58,537 bases of DNA, taken from NCBI GenBank assembly GCA_023435985.1, contig JAEZKY010000320.1:1-58537 (forward strand), written 5' to 3'. Positions 1 through 9,073 of the stretch are shown here, piece by piece. Every line of letters starts with the position of its first letter. The stretch's first letter is position 1. This DNA comes from Bacillota bacterium (GTDB lineage Bacteria; Bacillota; Clostridia; Clostridiales; Clostridiaceae). The notes under the pieces were generated by a model. The model worked only from the letters and a program-made list of their open reading frames with translations, ran no database searches and was not told the origin of the DNA. Position numbers and translations under genes: made by a program.

Positions 1-2
1 GT

Positions 3-176
3 GATAGTCATAGTGAGAATTGTGCTATAGCATTAATAAGAAGGTCTTTAGAATATACTCAATTAAAAGATAAAATAGCATATCCTGGAAATGTACTGAT
101 GCATTTAATGAATATATCAAAGGAAAGACCAGAATTTGCGAAATTAATAAAGCAAGAGTATATGTCTATGGAATGA
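3..176 (+). CDS. C-terminal end of an unidentified protein (cut by window edge)
   Basis: An open frame runs from the window edge to a TGA and encodes 57 residues ending KQEYMSME. It has no start codon here. The segment is helical and charged, and I recognise no family. The next gene starts 119 bases downstream behind its own strong ribosome site. Confidence 0.55.
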   Translation, partial: DSHSENCAIALIRRSLEYTQLKDKIAYPGNVLMHLMNISKERPEFAKLIKQEYMSME

Positions 177-295
177 CAGTTAAGATAAGTTTAAGTTAAT
201 AGATTGAAAAGCAGACAAAAAAGGTGAATTAATTATATAAGCCTTTTATATAGATAAAATTAAACAATACAGAAACTGAGGAGGAAACGGAAAAT

Positions 296-709
296 ATGAT
301 AAAATCAATAATTTCAAAATTAATGGGTTATAAAGGAGAAAACAAAATGGAAGATAATAAAATAGTATGCGGATGTTACATGGTTACAGAAGAAGATTTG
401 AAAAATGCAGTTAAAAATGGAGCAAAGTCTTTTGAAGAAGTACAAGCAATAACTAAAGTAGGTGCTGGTTGCGGAAGATGTGTAGAAAGCAATAAAACAT
501 TAGTAAATAAATTAATAATAACTAATAAAATAGAGGAAAATTCTATTGTATGTGGATGTTTTAAAGTTAGGGTACAGGATTTGAATGATGCAATAAAAAA
601 CGGTGCTAAATCATTTGAAGAGGTGCAAGCAATAACTAAAGTAGGCACTGGCTGTGGACATTGTGTAGAGAGTAACAGAGAATTAGTTAATCAATTATTG
701 GCCAAATAA
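296..709 (+). CDS. tandem BFD-like [2Fe-2S] domain protein
   Basis: 137 residues with two copies of a bacterioferritin-associated-ferredoxin (BFD) domain. Each copy has the pattern CGC near its start and GxGCGxCVES about 35 residues later, giving the four cysteines that hold a [2Fe-2S] cluster. Copies cover roughly residues 22-70 and 83-133. BFD domains pass electrons or sense iron, either alone or inside reductases such as NirB. A GAGGAGG site supports the start at 296, but an AAAGGAG before the internal ATG at 347 is nearly as good and would remove a 17-residue N-terminus that is not part of the fold. The copies share a 20-bp exact DNA run, so the duplication looks recent. No reductase partner is adjacent. 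Confidence 0.85.
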   Translation: MIKSIISKLMGYKGENKMEDNKIVCGCYMVTEEDLKNAVKNGAKSFEEVQAITKVGAGCGRCVESNKTLVNKLIITNKIEENSIVCGCFKVRVQDLNDAIKNGAKSFEEVQAITKVGTGCGHCVESNRELVNQLLAK

Positions 710-750
710 TATTGAAAGAATAAAGGCAATCAATTATATATAAATAGTAT

Positions 751-804
751 AAAACCACTTATTTGGAGATATAAATGTATTTCTATATGAGTGGCTTTTA
801 TTTT
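751..804 (+). terminator. terminator after the BFD gene
   Basis: Arms AAAACCACT (751-759) and AGTGGCTTT (790-798) flank a T-rich tract. They follow the BFD gene by about 40 bases. Confidence 0.55.
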
Positions 805-916
805 TAGGTGTAATTTTTTCATACTCCATAAGTGGTATTGCATTGTTACTATACTTATTATTTAGTTATATTGTTGAAAAGTGCATATAGAGATACTAAA
901 AAAGCACATAAAAAAT

Positions 917-934
917 AGACACTAAAAAGTGCCT
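917..934 (-). terminator. short minus-strand terminator
   Basis: On the minus strand AGGCACT and AGTGTCT pair around a short A/T loop, followed by ATTTTTTATG. The hairpin overlaps the stop codon of the small secreted protein gene, as compact clostridial terminators often do. Confidence 0.4.
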
Positions 935-1253
935 ATGATGAAAGAAATACTTCTCCCTTTCCAACTATGGCTATTCTAAAATCAGGTTGAATATCTAATA
1001 ATGAATATTTTGGTGAGTTAGGTTCCATTCTTATAGATTGATAAAGAGCATGATTTTTATCAAAAACAAGTACATAAACATTGTCAGTAGTAGAAACATT
1101 TTGAACAGTATAATTTTTTGCTGTCATATTGAGATCTGATGGTTTGTAGAAGCCTTCTTTAAAAACGTTGCCTATAACAGCTAAAGATACTGAAGTGATT
1201 ATGTTAACTGATAGAAACAATAAAATTAACAATGAAACAATAAATTTTTTCAT
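933..1253 (-). CDS. small secreted protein, paralogue 1 of 3
   Basis: 106 residues with an N-terminal signal peptide (MKKF, then a hydrophobic stretch to about residue 26). The mature part has the pattern EGFYKPSDL...YTVQN.S, then VFD..., EPNSPKYSL and DFRIAIVGKGEV near the end. It is clearly homologous to the next gene (1357-1674) and to one at 28860-29183, sharing KEG(F/L)YK, the LEP(N/K)S core and the terminal IVG(N/K)G motif. GGGAGGTGG on the minus strand fixes the start. I recognise no named family. The mature part is probably a small beta-rich extracellular domain, which is inference. Confidence 0.75.
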   Translation of the reverse strand: MKKFIVSLLILLFLSVNIITSVSLAVIGNVFKEGFYKPSDLNMTAKNYTVQNVSTTDNVYVLVFDKNHALYQSIRMEPNSPKYSLLDIQPDFRIAIVGKGEVFLSS

Positions 1254-1356
1254 TAAGATTTTCCACCTCCCATTAAATGTATGTTAGATGTCTTTTGTGA
1301 ATTTTTTTAGAAAATAGTAGATTAAAAAATGAAAATATACTATTTTAAAAATTTGT

Positions 1357-1674
1357 TTAGGAGATATTTACGTCTCCATTACCAACTATTACTATTCTGT
1401 AATCTGGTTTGGTGGGAAATAAACTATATGTTTGTGATTTAGGCTCTAATTTTAAATATTGCTGTACAACATTATCTTCATTAAAAACAATCAAATAAAC
1501 ACTATCATCAGAGGAGGCATTTTGTATTGTATAAGCTTTATCTGGTTCAAGTTTAAGATCAGATGCTTTATATAAACCTTCTTTAATACCGCTTACTTGA
1601 GCTAGAGGAGAAATCATAGTTAAATTCAATAATAAGAGTAATGTTAACAAAAGTGAGATACTAAATTTTTTCAT
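1357..1674 (-). CDS. small secreted protein, paralogue 2 of 3
   Basis: 105 residues: a signal peptide (MKKFSISLLL..., cleavage probably near residue 25-28), then the same mature fold as the 933-1253 gene with KEGLYKASDL, YTIQNAS, LEPKSQTYSL and DYRIVIVGNGDV. A longer frame exists upstream, but the GAAAGGATGG site and the resulting signal peptide choose the ATG at 1674. It lies about 100 bases upstream of its paralogue on the same strand, consistent with tandem duplication. Function unknown. Confidence 0.75.
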   Translation of the reverse strand: MKKFSISLLLTLLLLLNLTMISPLAQVSGIKEGLYKASDLKLEPDKAYTIQNASSDDSVYLIVFNEDNVVQQYLKLEPKSQTYSLFPTKPDYRIVIVGNGDVNIS

Positions 1675-1978
1675 TGGGATATCCATCCTTTCAGATTTAT
1701 TTTCTGTAATAAATCTGAAATTATACATATGCTATTTTGATATGTTTTTAAATTTTCGTTAGGTAATTAAAGATTAATATAGCAGTTTGCTTTTTTGTGG
1801 TGTAATATTGAATGTATATGGTATAATTAATAAAAAATGTATAAATATGTATGATGAAAAATTTAAAATGAAATCAGCTTGTATGGAATCAAGGATATGA
1901 TGAGAAACACCTAAAGATTATACAGCAATCTAAGGCGTGATATAAACATTATACATGTTTTTAAGGAGCGTGAACTTT

Positions 1979-2269
1979 TTGAAGTTAACATTTTTTATTG
2001 GAGTATTTATTGCGATTGTGGTACATGCCATAGGAGTTGTTTTAAATGATTACAATATAACATTAAAAATATTTGGTGTTATTTGTCTAGGTTCTTGTAT
2101 TTCGAGTGGCATATTAAGTGGAGCGTTTATTAGTGGAGATAGATATAGAGCTAATTCTCTTAGTGAGACTAAGGATGATAAGGTTAGAAGGATGAAAATA
2201 GTAAATAAGCTGATATTATTATCAATACCTAGTTTCATTGATGCAATGGTAATAGTGGCATTTAAATAA
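1979..2269 (+). CDS. DUF5316-type small membrane protein
   Basis: 96 residues with three hydrophobic segments (about residues 2-20, 29-50 and 75-95) and a polar loop GDRYRANSLSETKDDKVRR. The SGDRxRAN...ET pattern after the second segment is what I associate with DUF5316 proteins of Bacillus and Clostridium. An upstream in-frame ATG (1955) precedes AAGGAG, while a TTG at 1979 sits 10 bases after it, so I prefer the TTG start. Function unknown. Confidence 0.65.
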   Translation: MKLTFFIGVFIAIVVHAIGVVLNDYNITLKIFGVICLGSCISSGILSGAFISGDRYRANSLSETKDDKVRRMKIVNKLILLSIPSFIDAMVIVAFK

Positions 2270-2311
2270 TTCAAAATTTTTTGTTGCGCAACAATAAAAT
2301 ATAAAAAATAA

Positions 2312-2911
2312 TTATTTAATTATATAACCTTTAACCATTTGAATACCGTAATTGTTTACTCTACGGAAATATTCATTATCACTTTCATCAGGTTTTCTTG
2401 GAATGTAAACATCTAATTTATTATCTACATTGAAATACTTATTGGAACCTCTATCATTAACGATAACTTGTCCGTAACCTTCTAAATATATTTTAGTATT
2501 TAGAGGGAGTATGTTATTAGCTACACCGCCTGGCGTCAGGGGTTTGTTTTCACAAGTGACTGCACCTGCACTGCTATTTTCTGATTTTAGTGAGGTGTAA
2601 AAAGTCAAGGTGAATTCTTTTAATTCAGGTCCATTCATTTTATCTTCTTGTTCTTTTTTTAGCTCTAAATTTTTGTTTAATTCACTCATTAACTGATCTA
2701 TTGCTTTCTGGGAAGATGATTCTTCAGCTTGTGGATTAGTGGGATTTTCATTGGATTCAACTTTATTCTTATCTTTAAGTTCCATTTCTGTATTTTTATC
2801 TTTTACAACAGCTGTTGCTAAAGCGTGAAATGGTGTTATTGTGCTTATATCACAAATGTTAAGTATGAAGATGAAGTTTAATAAGCACACTATCCTCTTT
2901 ACTCTTAGCAT
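2312..2911 (-). CDS. secreted 3D-domain protein
   Basis: 199 residues. A signal-type hydrophobic segment (about 8-32) is followed by a charged linker with coiled-coil character (50-100) and a C-terminal 3D domain (about 103-199). The domain shows the expected pattern: LTFYTSL, PLNTKIYLEGYG, VNDRGS and the late aspartates in VDNKLDVYIP. 3D domains share the double-psi barrel of MltA/RlpA and the Firmicute stationary-phase factors (YuiC, YocH) that act on peptidoglycan. The three aspartates that name the domain appear present, so a lytic role is plausible. Confidence 0.8.
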   Translation of the reverse strand: MLRVKRIVCLLNFIFILNICDISTITPFHALATAVVKDKNTEMELKDKNKVESNENPTNPQAEESSSQKAIDQLMSELNKNLELKKEQEDKMNGPELKEFTLTFYTSLKSENSSAGAVTCENKPLTPGGVANNILPLNTKIYLEGYGQVIVNDRGSNKYFNVDNKLDVYIPRKPDESDNEYFRRVNNYGIQMVKGYIIK

Positions 2912-3217
2912 TTATTCACACTCCTTTGTTAATGAAATTCATTTAATATATTACCTTTATTTATAAATTATAACACAAATGTAAAAAAGTTACAGAAAAA
3001 TTTAAAAAACAGTATTGAATGTTAAGTTTTTTATGATTAAAATATCTCTCAATATGCCAATATACCTCTTTGCATCACAAGTTAAAAAATATATAATAAT
3101 TTTTAAAAATTGAATGATGCAGTAAAATATATTATAATTTACCAATATAAAGTTGACGATGAGTTTACAAATCATTTCAAAGTATACTTCAGTAAATAAA
3201 GAGAGGAAAATAAAATT
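2912..3217. other. divergent intergenic region without a gene
   Basis: 306 bases of very AT-rich sequence between the 3D-domain gene (leftward) and the GNAT gene (rightward). I see no coding frame and no clear stem-loop. A TTGACG at about 3152 could be a -35 element for the rightward gene, without a convincing -10. Confidence 0.4.
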
Positions 3218-3637
3218 ATGATTATGGAAAAGTTAAAGATAGAGGATCTTTCAGAAGTATTGGAGCTGCATAAAACTCTTATTCCATTTGAGATTTCATT
3301 TGACAGATCTATTGAAATATATAGGGAAATGTTAATGGATGAGAATTACTTCTTATTGGTTGCTAAGGAGGATAACAAAGTTATTGGATCTGCGCTAGGT
3401 ATATGTTGTAAGTGCTTAGCTGTATCATTTTTAGTAATTGAAGATGTAATTGTTAAAGACGGAGTGCGGGGAAAAGGCGTAGGAAAAAAATTGATGGAAT
3501 CACTTGATGAATTTGCTAAAAGAAAACATTGCGCCTATGCACTTCTTGTTTCATCTGCTTTTAGAAAAGAAGCTCATAGATTTTATGAAAAAGCTGGGTT
3601 TACTGATAGTGTAAGAGGTTTTAGAAAGGTTTATTAA
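3218..3637 (+). CDS. GNAT family N-acetyltransferase
   Basis: 139 residues covering one GNAT domain. Strand beta-4 (LVIEDVIVKDGVRGKGVGKKL) carries the acetyl-CoA pyrophosphate loop R-G-K-G-V-G. The C-terminal FYEKAGF motif is typical of the fold's last helix and strand. The substrate cannot be read from sequence. GAGAGGAAAA precedes the ATG at 3218; a second ATG two codons on is also possible. The gene stands alone. Confidence 0.85.
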   Translation: MIMEKLKIEDLSEVLELHKTLIPFEISFDRSIEIYREMLMDENYFLLVAKEDNKVIGSALGICCKCLAVSFLVIEDVIVKDGVRGKGVGKKLMESLDEFAKRKHCAYALLVSSAFRKEAHRFYEKAGFTDSVRGFRKVY

Positions 3638-3879
3638 TCAATAATAGAGATTCTATTCAGTAAGGAATAGTATATCTTGAGTATTTTCACATTAAGAAAT
3701 AAAAAGACTGATGCTTTACTAGTTAGAGCAGTTTCAATAGAATATTAAGAGAATTCATTTGTTTAAAGGGATACGAAAAAACTTTCAATAGGTATAGGAA
3801 TTAAATAGCAATATATTTACAATATATGTTATAATTTGTTTGTGGCAAAAAATTATTTGAAAGGTTTTAATGATTAGTT

Positions 3880-4521
3880 ATGGAGATTAATTGTAGAGAG
3901 ATGAAAAAAGATGCAATAGGCAGCTTAAAAGGAAATTGGATAGTGGCAATATTAAGTGCTATAGTGTACAGCGCTATTAAGATTATAGGGGATTTTTTAC
4001 CAGAGCAAGTTAATAATTGGTTCACTATATTATCATGTATTTCAGATGCGCTTTTTATCTTTGGGTATACAGCAATTATATTACATATAGTCAGAGGCGA
4101 GAAGGCAGAAATTTCAGAAATTTTTAATGGAGCTAAAAGATTTTTAAAGGGGCTAGGAATGACACTAGCAGTAGGTATTTTAACATTATTATGGTCACTT
4201 TTATTAATAGTTCCAGGCATTATAGCAGCAATTAAATATTCGATGACATTTTATATATGGGTAGATAATCCTAATATTGGGATTAGTGAAGCGATAGATA
4301 AGAGTATAGATATGATTAATGGGCATAGATGGGATGTATTTAAATTATACTTGAGTTTTATTGGTTGGGTTTTGTTAGTTATGGCATTGGCTGTTGTAGC
4401 AGAAAGGTTAAATTATAGGCATTATATTGGAATTGCATCTGTTGGAATGATACCTGTAAGCTTATATATTGATGTGGCTATGGCAACATTTTATAATAAG
4501 TTACTTAAAGAAAGAGAGTAA
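3880..4521 (+). CDS. DUF975 family integral membrane protein
   Basis: 213 residues. The opening EMKKDAIGSLKGNWIVAILSAIV, a large hydrophobic segment near 90-115 (LTLLWSLLLIVPGIIAAIKYSM) and the following ISEAIDKSIDMINGHRWDVFKLYLSFIGW match DUF975, where a conserved helix with S...M.GH+ follows the central membrane pair. About four to five membrane segments. Role unknown, with suggested links to envelope or export. The ribosome site is weak; AAAGG lies 15 bases before the ATG. Confidence 0.75.
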   Translation: MEINCREMKKDAIGSLKGNWIVAILSAIVYSAIKIIGDFLPEQVNNWFTILSCISDALFIFGYTAIILHIVRGEKAEISEIFNGAKRFLKGLGMTLAVGILTLLWSLLLIVPGIIAAIKYSMTFYIWVDNPNIGISEAIDKSIDMINGHRWDVFKLYLSFIGWVLLVMALAVVAERLNYRHYIGIASVGMIPVSLYIDVAMATFYNKLLKERE

Positions 4522-4677
4522 GGTGTATTTATAGAAGTTACAGATTAATCGTGTTATCTTACATCATTTATATATAGCACGAGTTTAATTTCCTGATTAA
4601 ATAGAGTAATTCTCTAAGAATATTTTTATGGGAAATATATAATTCACATATAGCTTTAACTTATTAATAATAGATGA

Positions 4678-4717
4678 TAAGTGCATTTGGAGTTAATTCG
4701 ATGCACTTAATTTTTTT
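4678..4717 (+). terminator. rho-independent terminator
   Basis: TAAGTGCAT (4678-4686) pairs with ATGCACTTA (4701-4709), followed by ATTTTTTTG. It closes the DUF975 transcript. Confidence 0.75.
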
Positions 4718-4809
4718 GTAATCATATCTTAAGAAAGTGGTAATGTTATTGACAAGCAACTGACAAAAACGGATAGTAAGATTTAATACTATATAGAGGT
4801 GATAGTATT

Positions 4810-5058
4810 ATGAAAGAATTAGACGTGGAAAGTACAATTACAGAAAAAGAAAAGCAGATGTTGAAAATAGCATTGAATGGAATAAATGGGTTGAGTTTTA
4901 AACCAATAACAGTAGTTAAGAAGGGGGAAGAAGATTATTACTTTATATGCAAAGTAAAAACTTCAATAAGAAATCTACAAATGAAAATGGCTAAGGTATA
5001 TATAAGGGTTCAAGAAGAGAGCAATCCCCAATTACTATCAATAGAGAAGTTATCATAA
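4810..5058 (+). CDS. small hypothetical protein
   Basis: 82 residues behind a GAGGTG site. Content is alternating charged and hydrophobic (ITEKEKQMLKIALNGINGL, then IRVQEESNPQLLSIEKLS), consistent with one small alpha/beta domain. No membrane segment, no cysteine motif beyond a single C, and no family recognised. Confidence 0.55.
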   Translation: MKELDVESTITEKEKQMLKIALNGINGLSFKPITVVKKGEEDYYFICKVKTSIRNLQMKMAKVYIRVQEESNPQLLSIEKLS

Positions 5059-5275
5059 GTGACTTGAAAAATTAATAAACAGAGATGATAAAATAAGAAT
5101 TATGAGAAATAGGTGATAATTTTTTGAAGGATGGTGAGTTTAGGAATACTGTTTTCTGCCCTATAAATGTATTTCTAAATAAAAAATAACGATTCATAGT
5201 TTGTCTTATGTTATAATTATAAAATATTATAACATATAGATAAATACAGTTTTGATAGCAATAAAGGAGAAAGCA

Positions 5276-6148
5276 ATGAATAATAATTTTTTTGTAAAAA
5301 CTCATGGCTTGGGGAATGAGTATATTGTTTTAAATGAAGAAAAAATAAATTTTGAAATTACTGAAAATGCAATTAAGAGAATATGTAATGTAAACTTTGG
5401 TATAGGTTCTGATGGAATACTTTTAAAGGTTGGATCAAGTAAAGCGGATTTTGGGTTAAAGATTTTTAATCCAGATGGTTCTGAAGCAGAAAAAAGTGGA
5501 AATGGTTTAAGAATATTTTGTAAATATATTTATGACTATGGTTTTGCAGATGGAAAAGAATTTTCAGTTGAAACTAAGGGTGGAATAGTTAAAGCAAAAA
5601 TTATTGAAGTTTCAAATAATAAAGCAAAATTAATTTCTGTGGATATGGGAAAGGCAATTTTTGATTCTAAAATGATTCCAACAAACTTTGAAGAAGAAGA
5701 GGTTATAGAAAAGAAACTTAAAGTTTCTGATAAAGAATATGAAATAAATTGTGTTTCAATGGGAAATCCCCATTGTGTTATTTTAAAGGAAGAATTAAAT
5801 ATTGATGAAATAAAAGAATATGGGAAGCTTATAGAAAACCACAATAGATTTCCTAATAGAACTAATGTCCAATTTGCTAAAGTAATCTCAAGAAGTGAGG
5901 CAGAAATACTGATATGGGAAAGAGGGGCAGGTTTTACCTTGGCGTCAGGAAGTTCCTCTTGTGCCGTAGCAAGTATTTTGAAAAAAAGAAATTTAGTTGA
6001 TAACAAAGTTAAAGTTAAAATGCTTGGTGGAGAATTATTAATAGAAATAGATGAAAATTGGAATGTGAAAATGACAGGAGAGGTAAGGCAAATAGCAGAA
6101 GGAACCTTAAGCAATGAACTTATTGAAGATTTAAATAAGAAATTATAA
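5276..6148 (+). CDS. DapF-superfamily protein with both catalytic cysteines replaced by serine
   Basis: 290 residues with the full two-lobe diaminopimelate epimerase fold: KTHGLGNEYIVL at 8-19, DGSEAEKSGNG at 67-77, VSMGNPHCVI at 160-169, PNRTNVQF at 193-200 and WERGAGFTLASGSSS at 214-228. In true DapF the first and last motifs read (M)CGNG and ACGTG, where the two cysteines are the acid/base pair that racemises the alpha carbon. Here they are S74 and S224. The rest of the binding frame is kept, so it is probably a functional relative with another reaction rather than decay. AAAGGAG before 5276 rejects an upstream ATG at 5252. It is not next to other lysine genes. Confidence 0.85.
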   Translation: MNNNFFVKTHGLGNEYIVLNEEKINFEITENAIKRICNVNFGIGSDGILLKVGSSKADFGLKIFNPDGSEAEKSGNGLRIFCKYIYDYGFADGKEFSVETKGGIVKAKIIEVSNNKAKLISVDMGKAIFDSKMIPTNFEEEEVIEKKLKVSDKEYEINCVSMGNPHCVILKEELNIDEIKEYGKLIENHNRFPNRTNVQFAKVISRSEAEILIWERGAGFTLASGSSSCAVASILKKRNLVDNKVKVKMLGGELLIEIDENWNVKMTGEVRQIAEGTLSNELIEDLNKKL

Positions 6149-6206
6149 AGTTATATATTTAAATAGATAAAAATTCTTAAACAATATGAGATTATTTTAT
6201 TAGTAT

Positions 6207-6250
6207 AACCTTCTACATGATACAAGTTGAACTATATCATGTAGAAGGTT
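6207..6250. terminator. long stem-loop between convergent genes
   Basis: A perfect 16-bp inverted repeat (AACCTTCTACATGATA at 6207-6222, its complement at 6235-6250) with a 12-base loop. It lies between the rightward DapF-like gene and the leftward AraC gene and probably serves both, although the T runs on either side are weak. Confidence 0.6.
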
Positions 6251-6317
6251 AATTTGTTATATGGTAATGGTAATATATTAAGCTAATAAGCAGATTGATG
6301 ACTTAAGAAACTATATA

Positions 6318-7256
6318 TTATATGAAATCAAGATTTCTATTTTTAAGGCGTTTCATATCATTCATAGGGGGCATACCAAACATTCTGGTATACTCACGGC
6401 TGAACTGGGAGGGACTTTCATAGCCAACTTGAAATCCAGCTTCAGCAGCTTCAGTTATACCAGAAAGAAGAATGCGACGTGCTTCTTGTAAGCGTATTTG
6501 CTTTTGGTATTGTAGTGGACTCATGGCTGTAACCTCCTTGAATTGATGATGTAAAGAAGAAGGGCTCATATTCAAACTTTTAGCTAAGTCGCTAATACGT
6601 AATGGTTTAGAAAAATTATTATTAATTAAATGAATAGCTTTTGCTATTGAATGTGTATTGTTACTGCTGCCTATAAATTGATTGACTAGATAACCTTGAT
6701 TATCCTGAAGAATGTAATAAAGTATTTCATGAATAAATAATGGTGCTAAAACAGGTATATCTTTAGGTCTATTTAAAAGATTTACAAGCCTTATTGCAGC
6801 GTCAAGAAGTATAGAATTAGTTTTATTTACTACAACACCTTTTCCTAAATTATCATTTTCACTAAAAACGTCCTGAGATTCTTTAAGTATTTGTAAGATT
6901 TGATCAGAAGTAAAAGTGAGATTAATGCAAAGATAAGGATGCTTTGGAGTAGCTTCTAATATTTTACAAGTAACAGGCAATTTTACAGAGGCAACCAAAT
7001 AGGAAGTGGGATCATATTTGTAAGTTTCCGTACCAAGCAATACAACTTTTGAACCTTGGGCAATTATGCATAAGGAAGGCTCGTAAATACTAAAGAGCTG
7101 TTCATGCTCGTTTGAAGCACGGATTAAATCTAAAGTCGGAATGGCAGTTGAATTAAAGCCGTCTTTAGTAGCAAACTGTTCTATTAAATGGGCTAGTTCT
7201 TTCTGTTTAGCTGATATCGTGTTATCTTCATTTATATTATTCATGCTATATTTCAC
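6318..7256 (-). CDS. AraC-family transcriptional regulator (N-terminal AraC_N type)
   Basis: 312 residues. An N-terminal sensor half (about 25-180: SLCIIAQGSKVVLLG, then YDPTSYLVASVKLPVTC) matches the AraC_N domain that senses small molecules. The C-terminal half holds two helix-turn-helix units (LRISDLAKSLNMSPSSLHHQFK, and GYESPSQFSREYTRMFGMPP). Homologues with this layout often sit beside and control a dehydrogenase gene. Here it diverges from an SDR gene with about 140 bases between, so local control of that SDR is the simplest inference. Confidence 0.85.
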   Translation of the reverse strand: MKYSMNNINEDNTISAKQKELAHLIEQFATKDGFNSTAIPTLDLIRASNEHEQLFSIYEPSLCIIAQGSKVVLLGTETYKYDPTSYLVASVKLPVTCKILEATPKHPYLCINLTFTSDQILQILKESQDVFSENDNLGKGVVVNKTNSILLDAAIRLVNLLNRPKDIPVLAPLFIHEILYYILQDNQGYLVNQFIGSSNNTHSIAKAIHLINNNFSKPLRISDLAKSLNMSPSSLHHQFKEVTAMSPLQYQKQIRLQEARRILLSGITEAAEAGFQVGYESPSQFSREYTRMFGMPPMNDMKRLKNRNLDFI

Positions 7257-7398
7257 TTCCTTTACAGATTATAATATATTAATAATTTTAATATTATTTG
7301 CAGGATTGGGCAAGGATATTATATTAATGTTCTACTGGTTATATAGTTTTATAACTTATAATTTATATATAAGATCAATTAAAGGAAGGATGATATAA

Positions 7399-8139
7399 AT
7401 GAAAAATTTAGAAGGAAAAGTAGCAATAGTAACAGGAGCATCAAGGGGAATAGGAAGTGCAATAGCTAGGCAGTTAGCTGATTCAGGAGCTAAGGTAGTA
7501 GTTAATTTTTCAAACAGTGAAGAAAAGGCAGCAGAAGTTGTTAACAGCATAATAAGAAAAGGTGGAGAGGCTGTCGCTATTAAAGCAGATATAAGCAAGG
7601 TAGCAGAAGTAGAAAAGTTATTCAAGGAAACAGTTGATAAATTTAGTAAGATAAATATTCTTATAAATAATGCTGGTGTAATGAAAACTGTACCGCTTTT
7701 AGATGTAACTGAAGAGGAATTTGACAGGCATTATGAAATAAATGTAAAAGGAACTTTTTTTGCATGTAAAGAAGCTATGAAGCTTATGGAGAATAACGGG
7801 AGAATACTCAATTTTTCAACTTCAGTTGCTGGAGCTATGATGCCTGGATATAGTCTTTATGCATCTACAAAAGGAGCTGTTGAGCAAATAACAAGACAAC
7901 TAGCAAAGGAATTTGGACCAAAACAAATTACAATTAACGCAATTGCTCCAGGTCCAGTTAATACTGAGCTTTTTACAAACGGAAAAACTGAAGAGTTAAT
8001 TGAAGGTATGAAAAATTTAAATGCTTTTAAACGTCTTGGAGAGGTTGAAGATATTGCTAATGTAGTTGAATTTTTGATTAGTGATAAAGCACAATGGGTA
8101 ACAGGACAGACTTTACGTGTTAATGGTGGATTTATGTAG
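7399..8139 (+). CDS. SDR family oxidoreductase (FabG-like)
   Basis: 246 residues of a classical short-chain dehydrogenase. It has the TGASRGIG nucleotide loop at 13-20, NNAG at about 90, a catalytic serine in NFSTSVAG, the YxxxK pair in YSLYASTKGAVEQ and the C-terminal VTGQTLRVNGGFM. An NADP preference is suggested by N/S residues after the second strand (VVVNFSNSEEKA). AAAGGAAGG precedes the start. It is divergent from the AraC regulator; substrate unknown. Confidence 0.9.
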   Translation: MKNLEGKVAIVTGASRGIGSAIARQLADSGAKVVVNFSNSEEKAAEVVNSIIRKGGEAVAIKADISKVAEVEKLFKETVDKFSKINILINNAGVMKTVPLLDVTEEEFDRHYEINVKGTFFACKEAMKLMENNGRILNFSTSVAGAMMPGYSLYASTKGAVEQITRQLAKEFGPKQITINAIAPGPVNTELFTNGKTEELIEGMKNLNAFKRLGEVEDIANVVEFLISDKAQWVTGQTLRVNGGFM

Positions 8140-8197
8140 TTAAGACTTGGCTTAAGTCATATAGGATATGGGTAATTAAAGATTAATTTTTAAAATG

Positions 8198-8294
8198 GAG
8201 CTGTTGTATTAAGAAATTCAGCAACAATATGTTGCCTTAGAATTTGAAAATCTAATATAACATATTGTAGTTTTTATTCTTTGTGCGACAGCTC
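8198..8294. other. nested inverted repeats between convergent genes
   Basis: GAGCTGTTG (8198-8206) can pair with CGACAGCTC (8286-8294). GCAACA/TGTTGC forms an inner hairpin at 8221-8235. Position between the SDR and methyltransferase ends suggests a bidirectional terminator. No T run is strong. Confidence 0.35.
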
Positions 8295-8305
8295 ATATTG
8301 TTTAG

Positions 8306-8878
8306 TTATTTTTGGGCTGTTACGCCATAAAAGTTATCACCGATATCTAGAGTTGTTATATTTGAAAATTCATGTGTATGTAATAATTTTACTAATTCCA
8401 TTTTGTCCAATCTATGATCAATTGGAGGACCAAATTCACTATTGATTTTTGCCCATTCAACAATAGCTATTTTTCCGCCAGGAGATATAATTCTTTTTAT
8501 TTCATTTAAGAAGTTTTCTTTTTCATTAGCTTCATGAAGTACGTTGCTGATAAAAGCAAAAGTTACGCTATTATCTTTTAGCTTCAAATTATTCTCATCT
8601 GTTAGAACAGTCTCTATATTTAAGATACTGTTTTCTTTAATTTTTTTCTCAACATCTTGAAGCATTTCAGACAATATATCCATGGCAAAAACAGTACCGC
8701 TTTTACCTACAATTTTAGAAGCAGGAATAGTAAAATAACCGATTCCACAGCCTATATCTGCCACTATATCTCCCTCTTGTAGATTAAGATTAATAAGAGT
8801 TTCTTCTGGTGGTAACAATTTTCTTCTTTGTTCGTTATCAAGTTTATGTTTGTTTTTTGCATCAAATTTATGTGCCAT
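8306..8878 (-). CDS. class I SAM-dependent methyltransferase (UbiE-like)
   Basis: 190 residues. The SAM-binding motif I reads VADIGCGIGYFTIPAS (about 38-53), followed by acidic VFAMDILSEM, then motif II DNSVTFAFISNVLHEA and motif III ISPGGKIAIVEW. This is the arrangement of UbiE/COQ5-type methyltransferases. The short N-terminus starts MAHKFDAKNKHKLDNEQRRKLL, a lead seen in small stand-alone members. Substrate unknown. Confidence 0.85.
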   Translation of the reverse strand: MAHKFDAKNKHKLDNEQRRKLLPPEETLINLNLQEGDIVADIGCGIGYFTIPASKIVGKSGTVFAMDILSEMLQDVEKKIKENSILNIETVLTDENNLKLKDNSVTFAFISNVLHEANEKENFLNEIKRIISPGGKIAIVEWAKINSEFGPPIDHRLDKMELVKLLHTHEFSNITTLDIGDNFYGVTAQK

Positions 8879-9073
8879 TATTTAAAATACACCTCCTAGG
8901 ATTATAATAAAGTATATTAATATGTATTATTATAGTATTAAATTTATTATATTACAAAAAAGAAGATGGCAATGTGATATTGTCACAGAATATTTAATTT
9001 TATTTTGATAAGTTAAAATGCTTTCATCAAGTATTTTTCAGTAAAATAAAGTTACAATTTTGTTAAAAGTATT

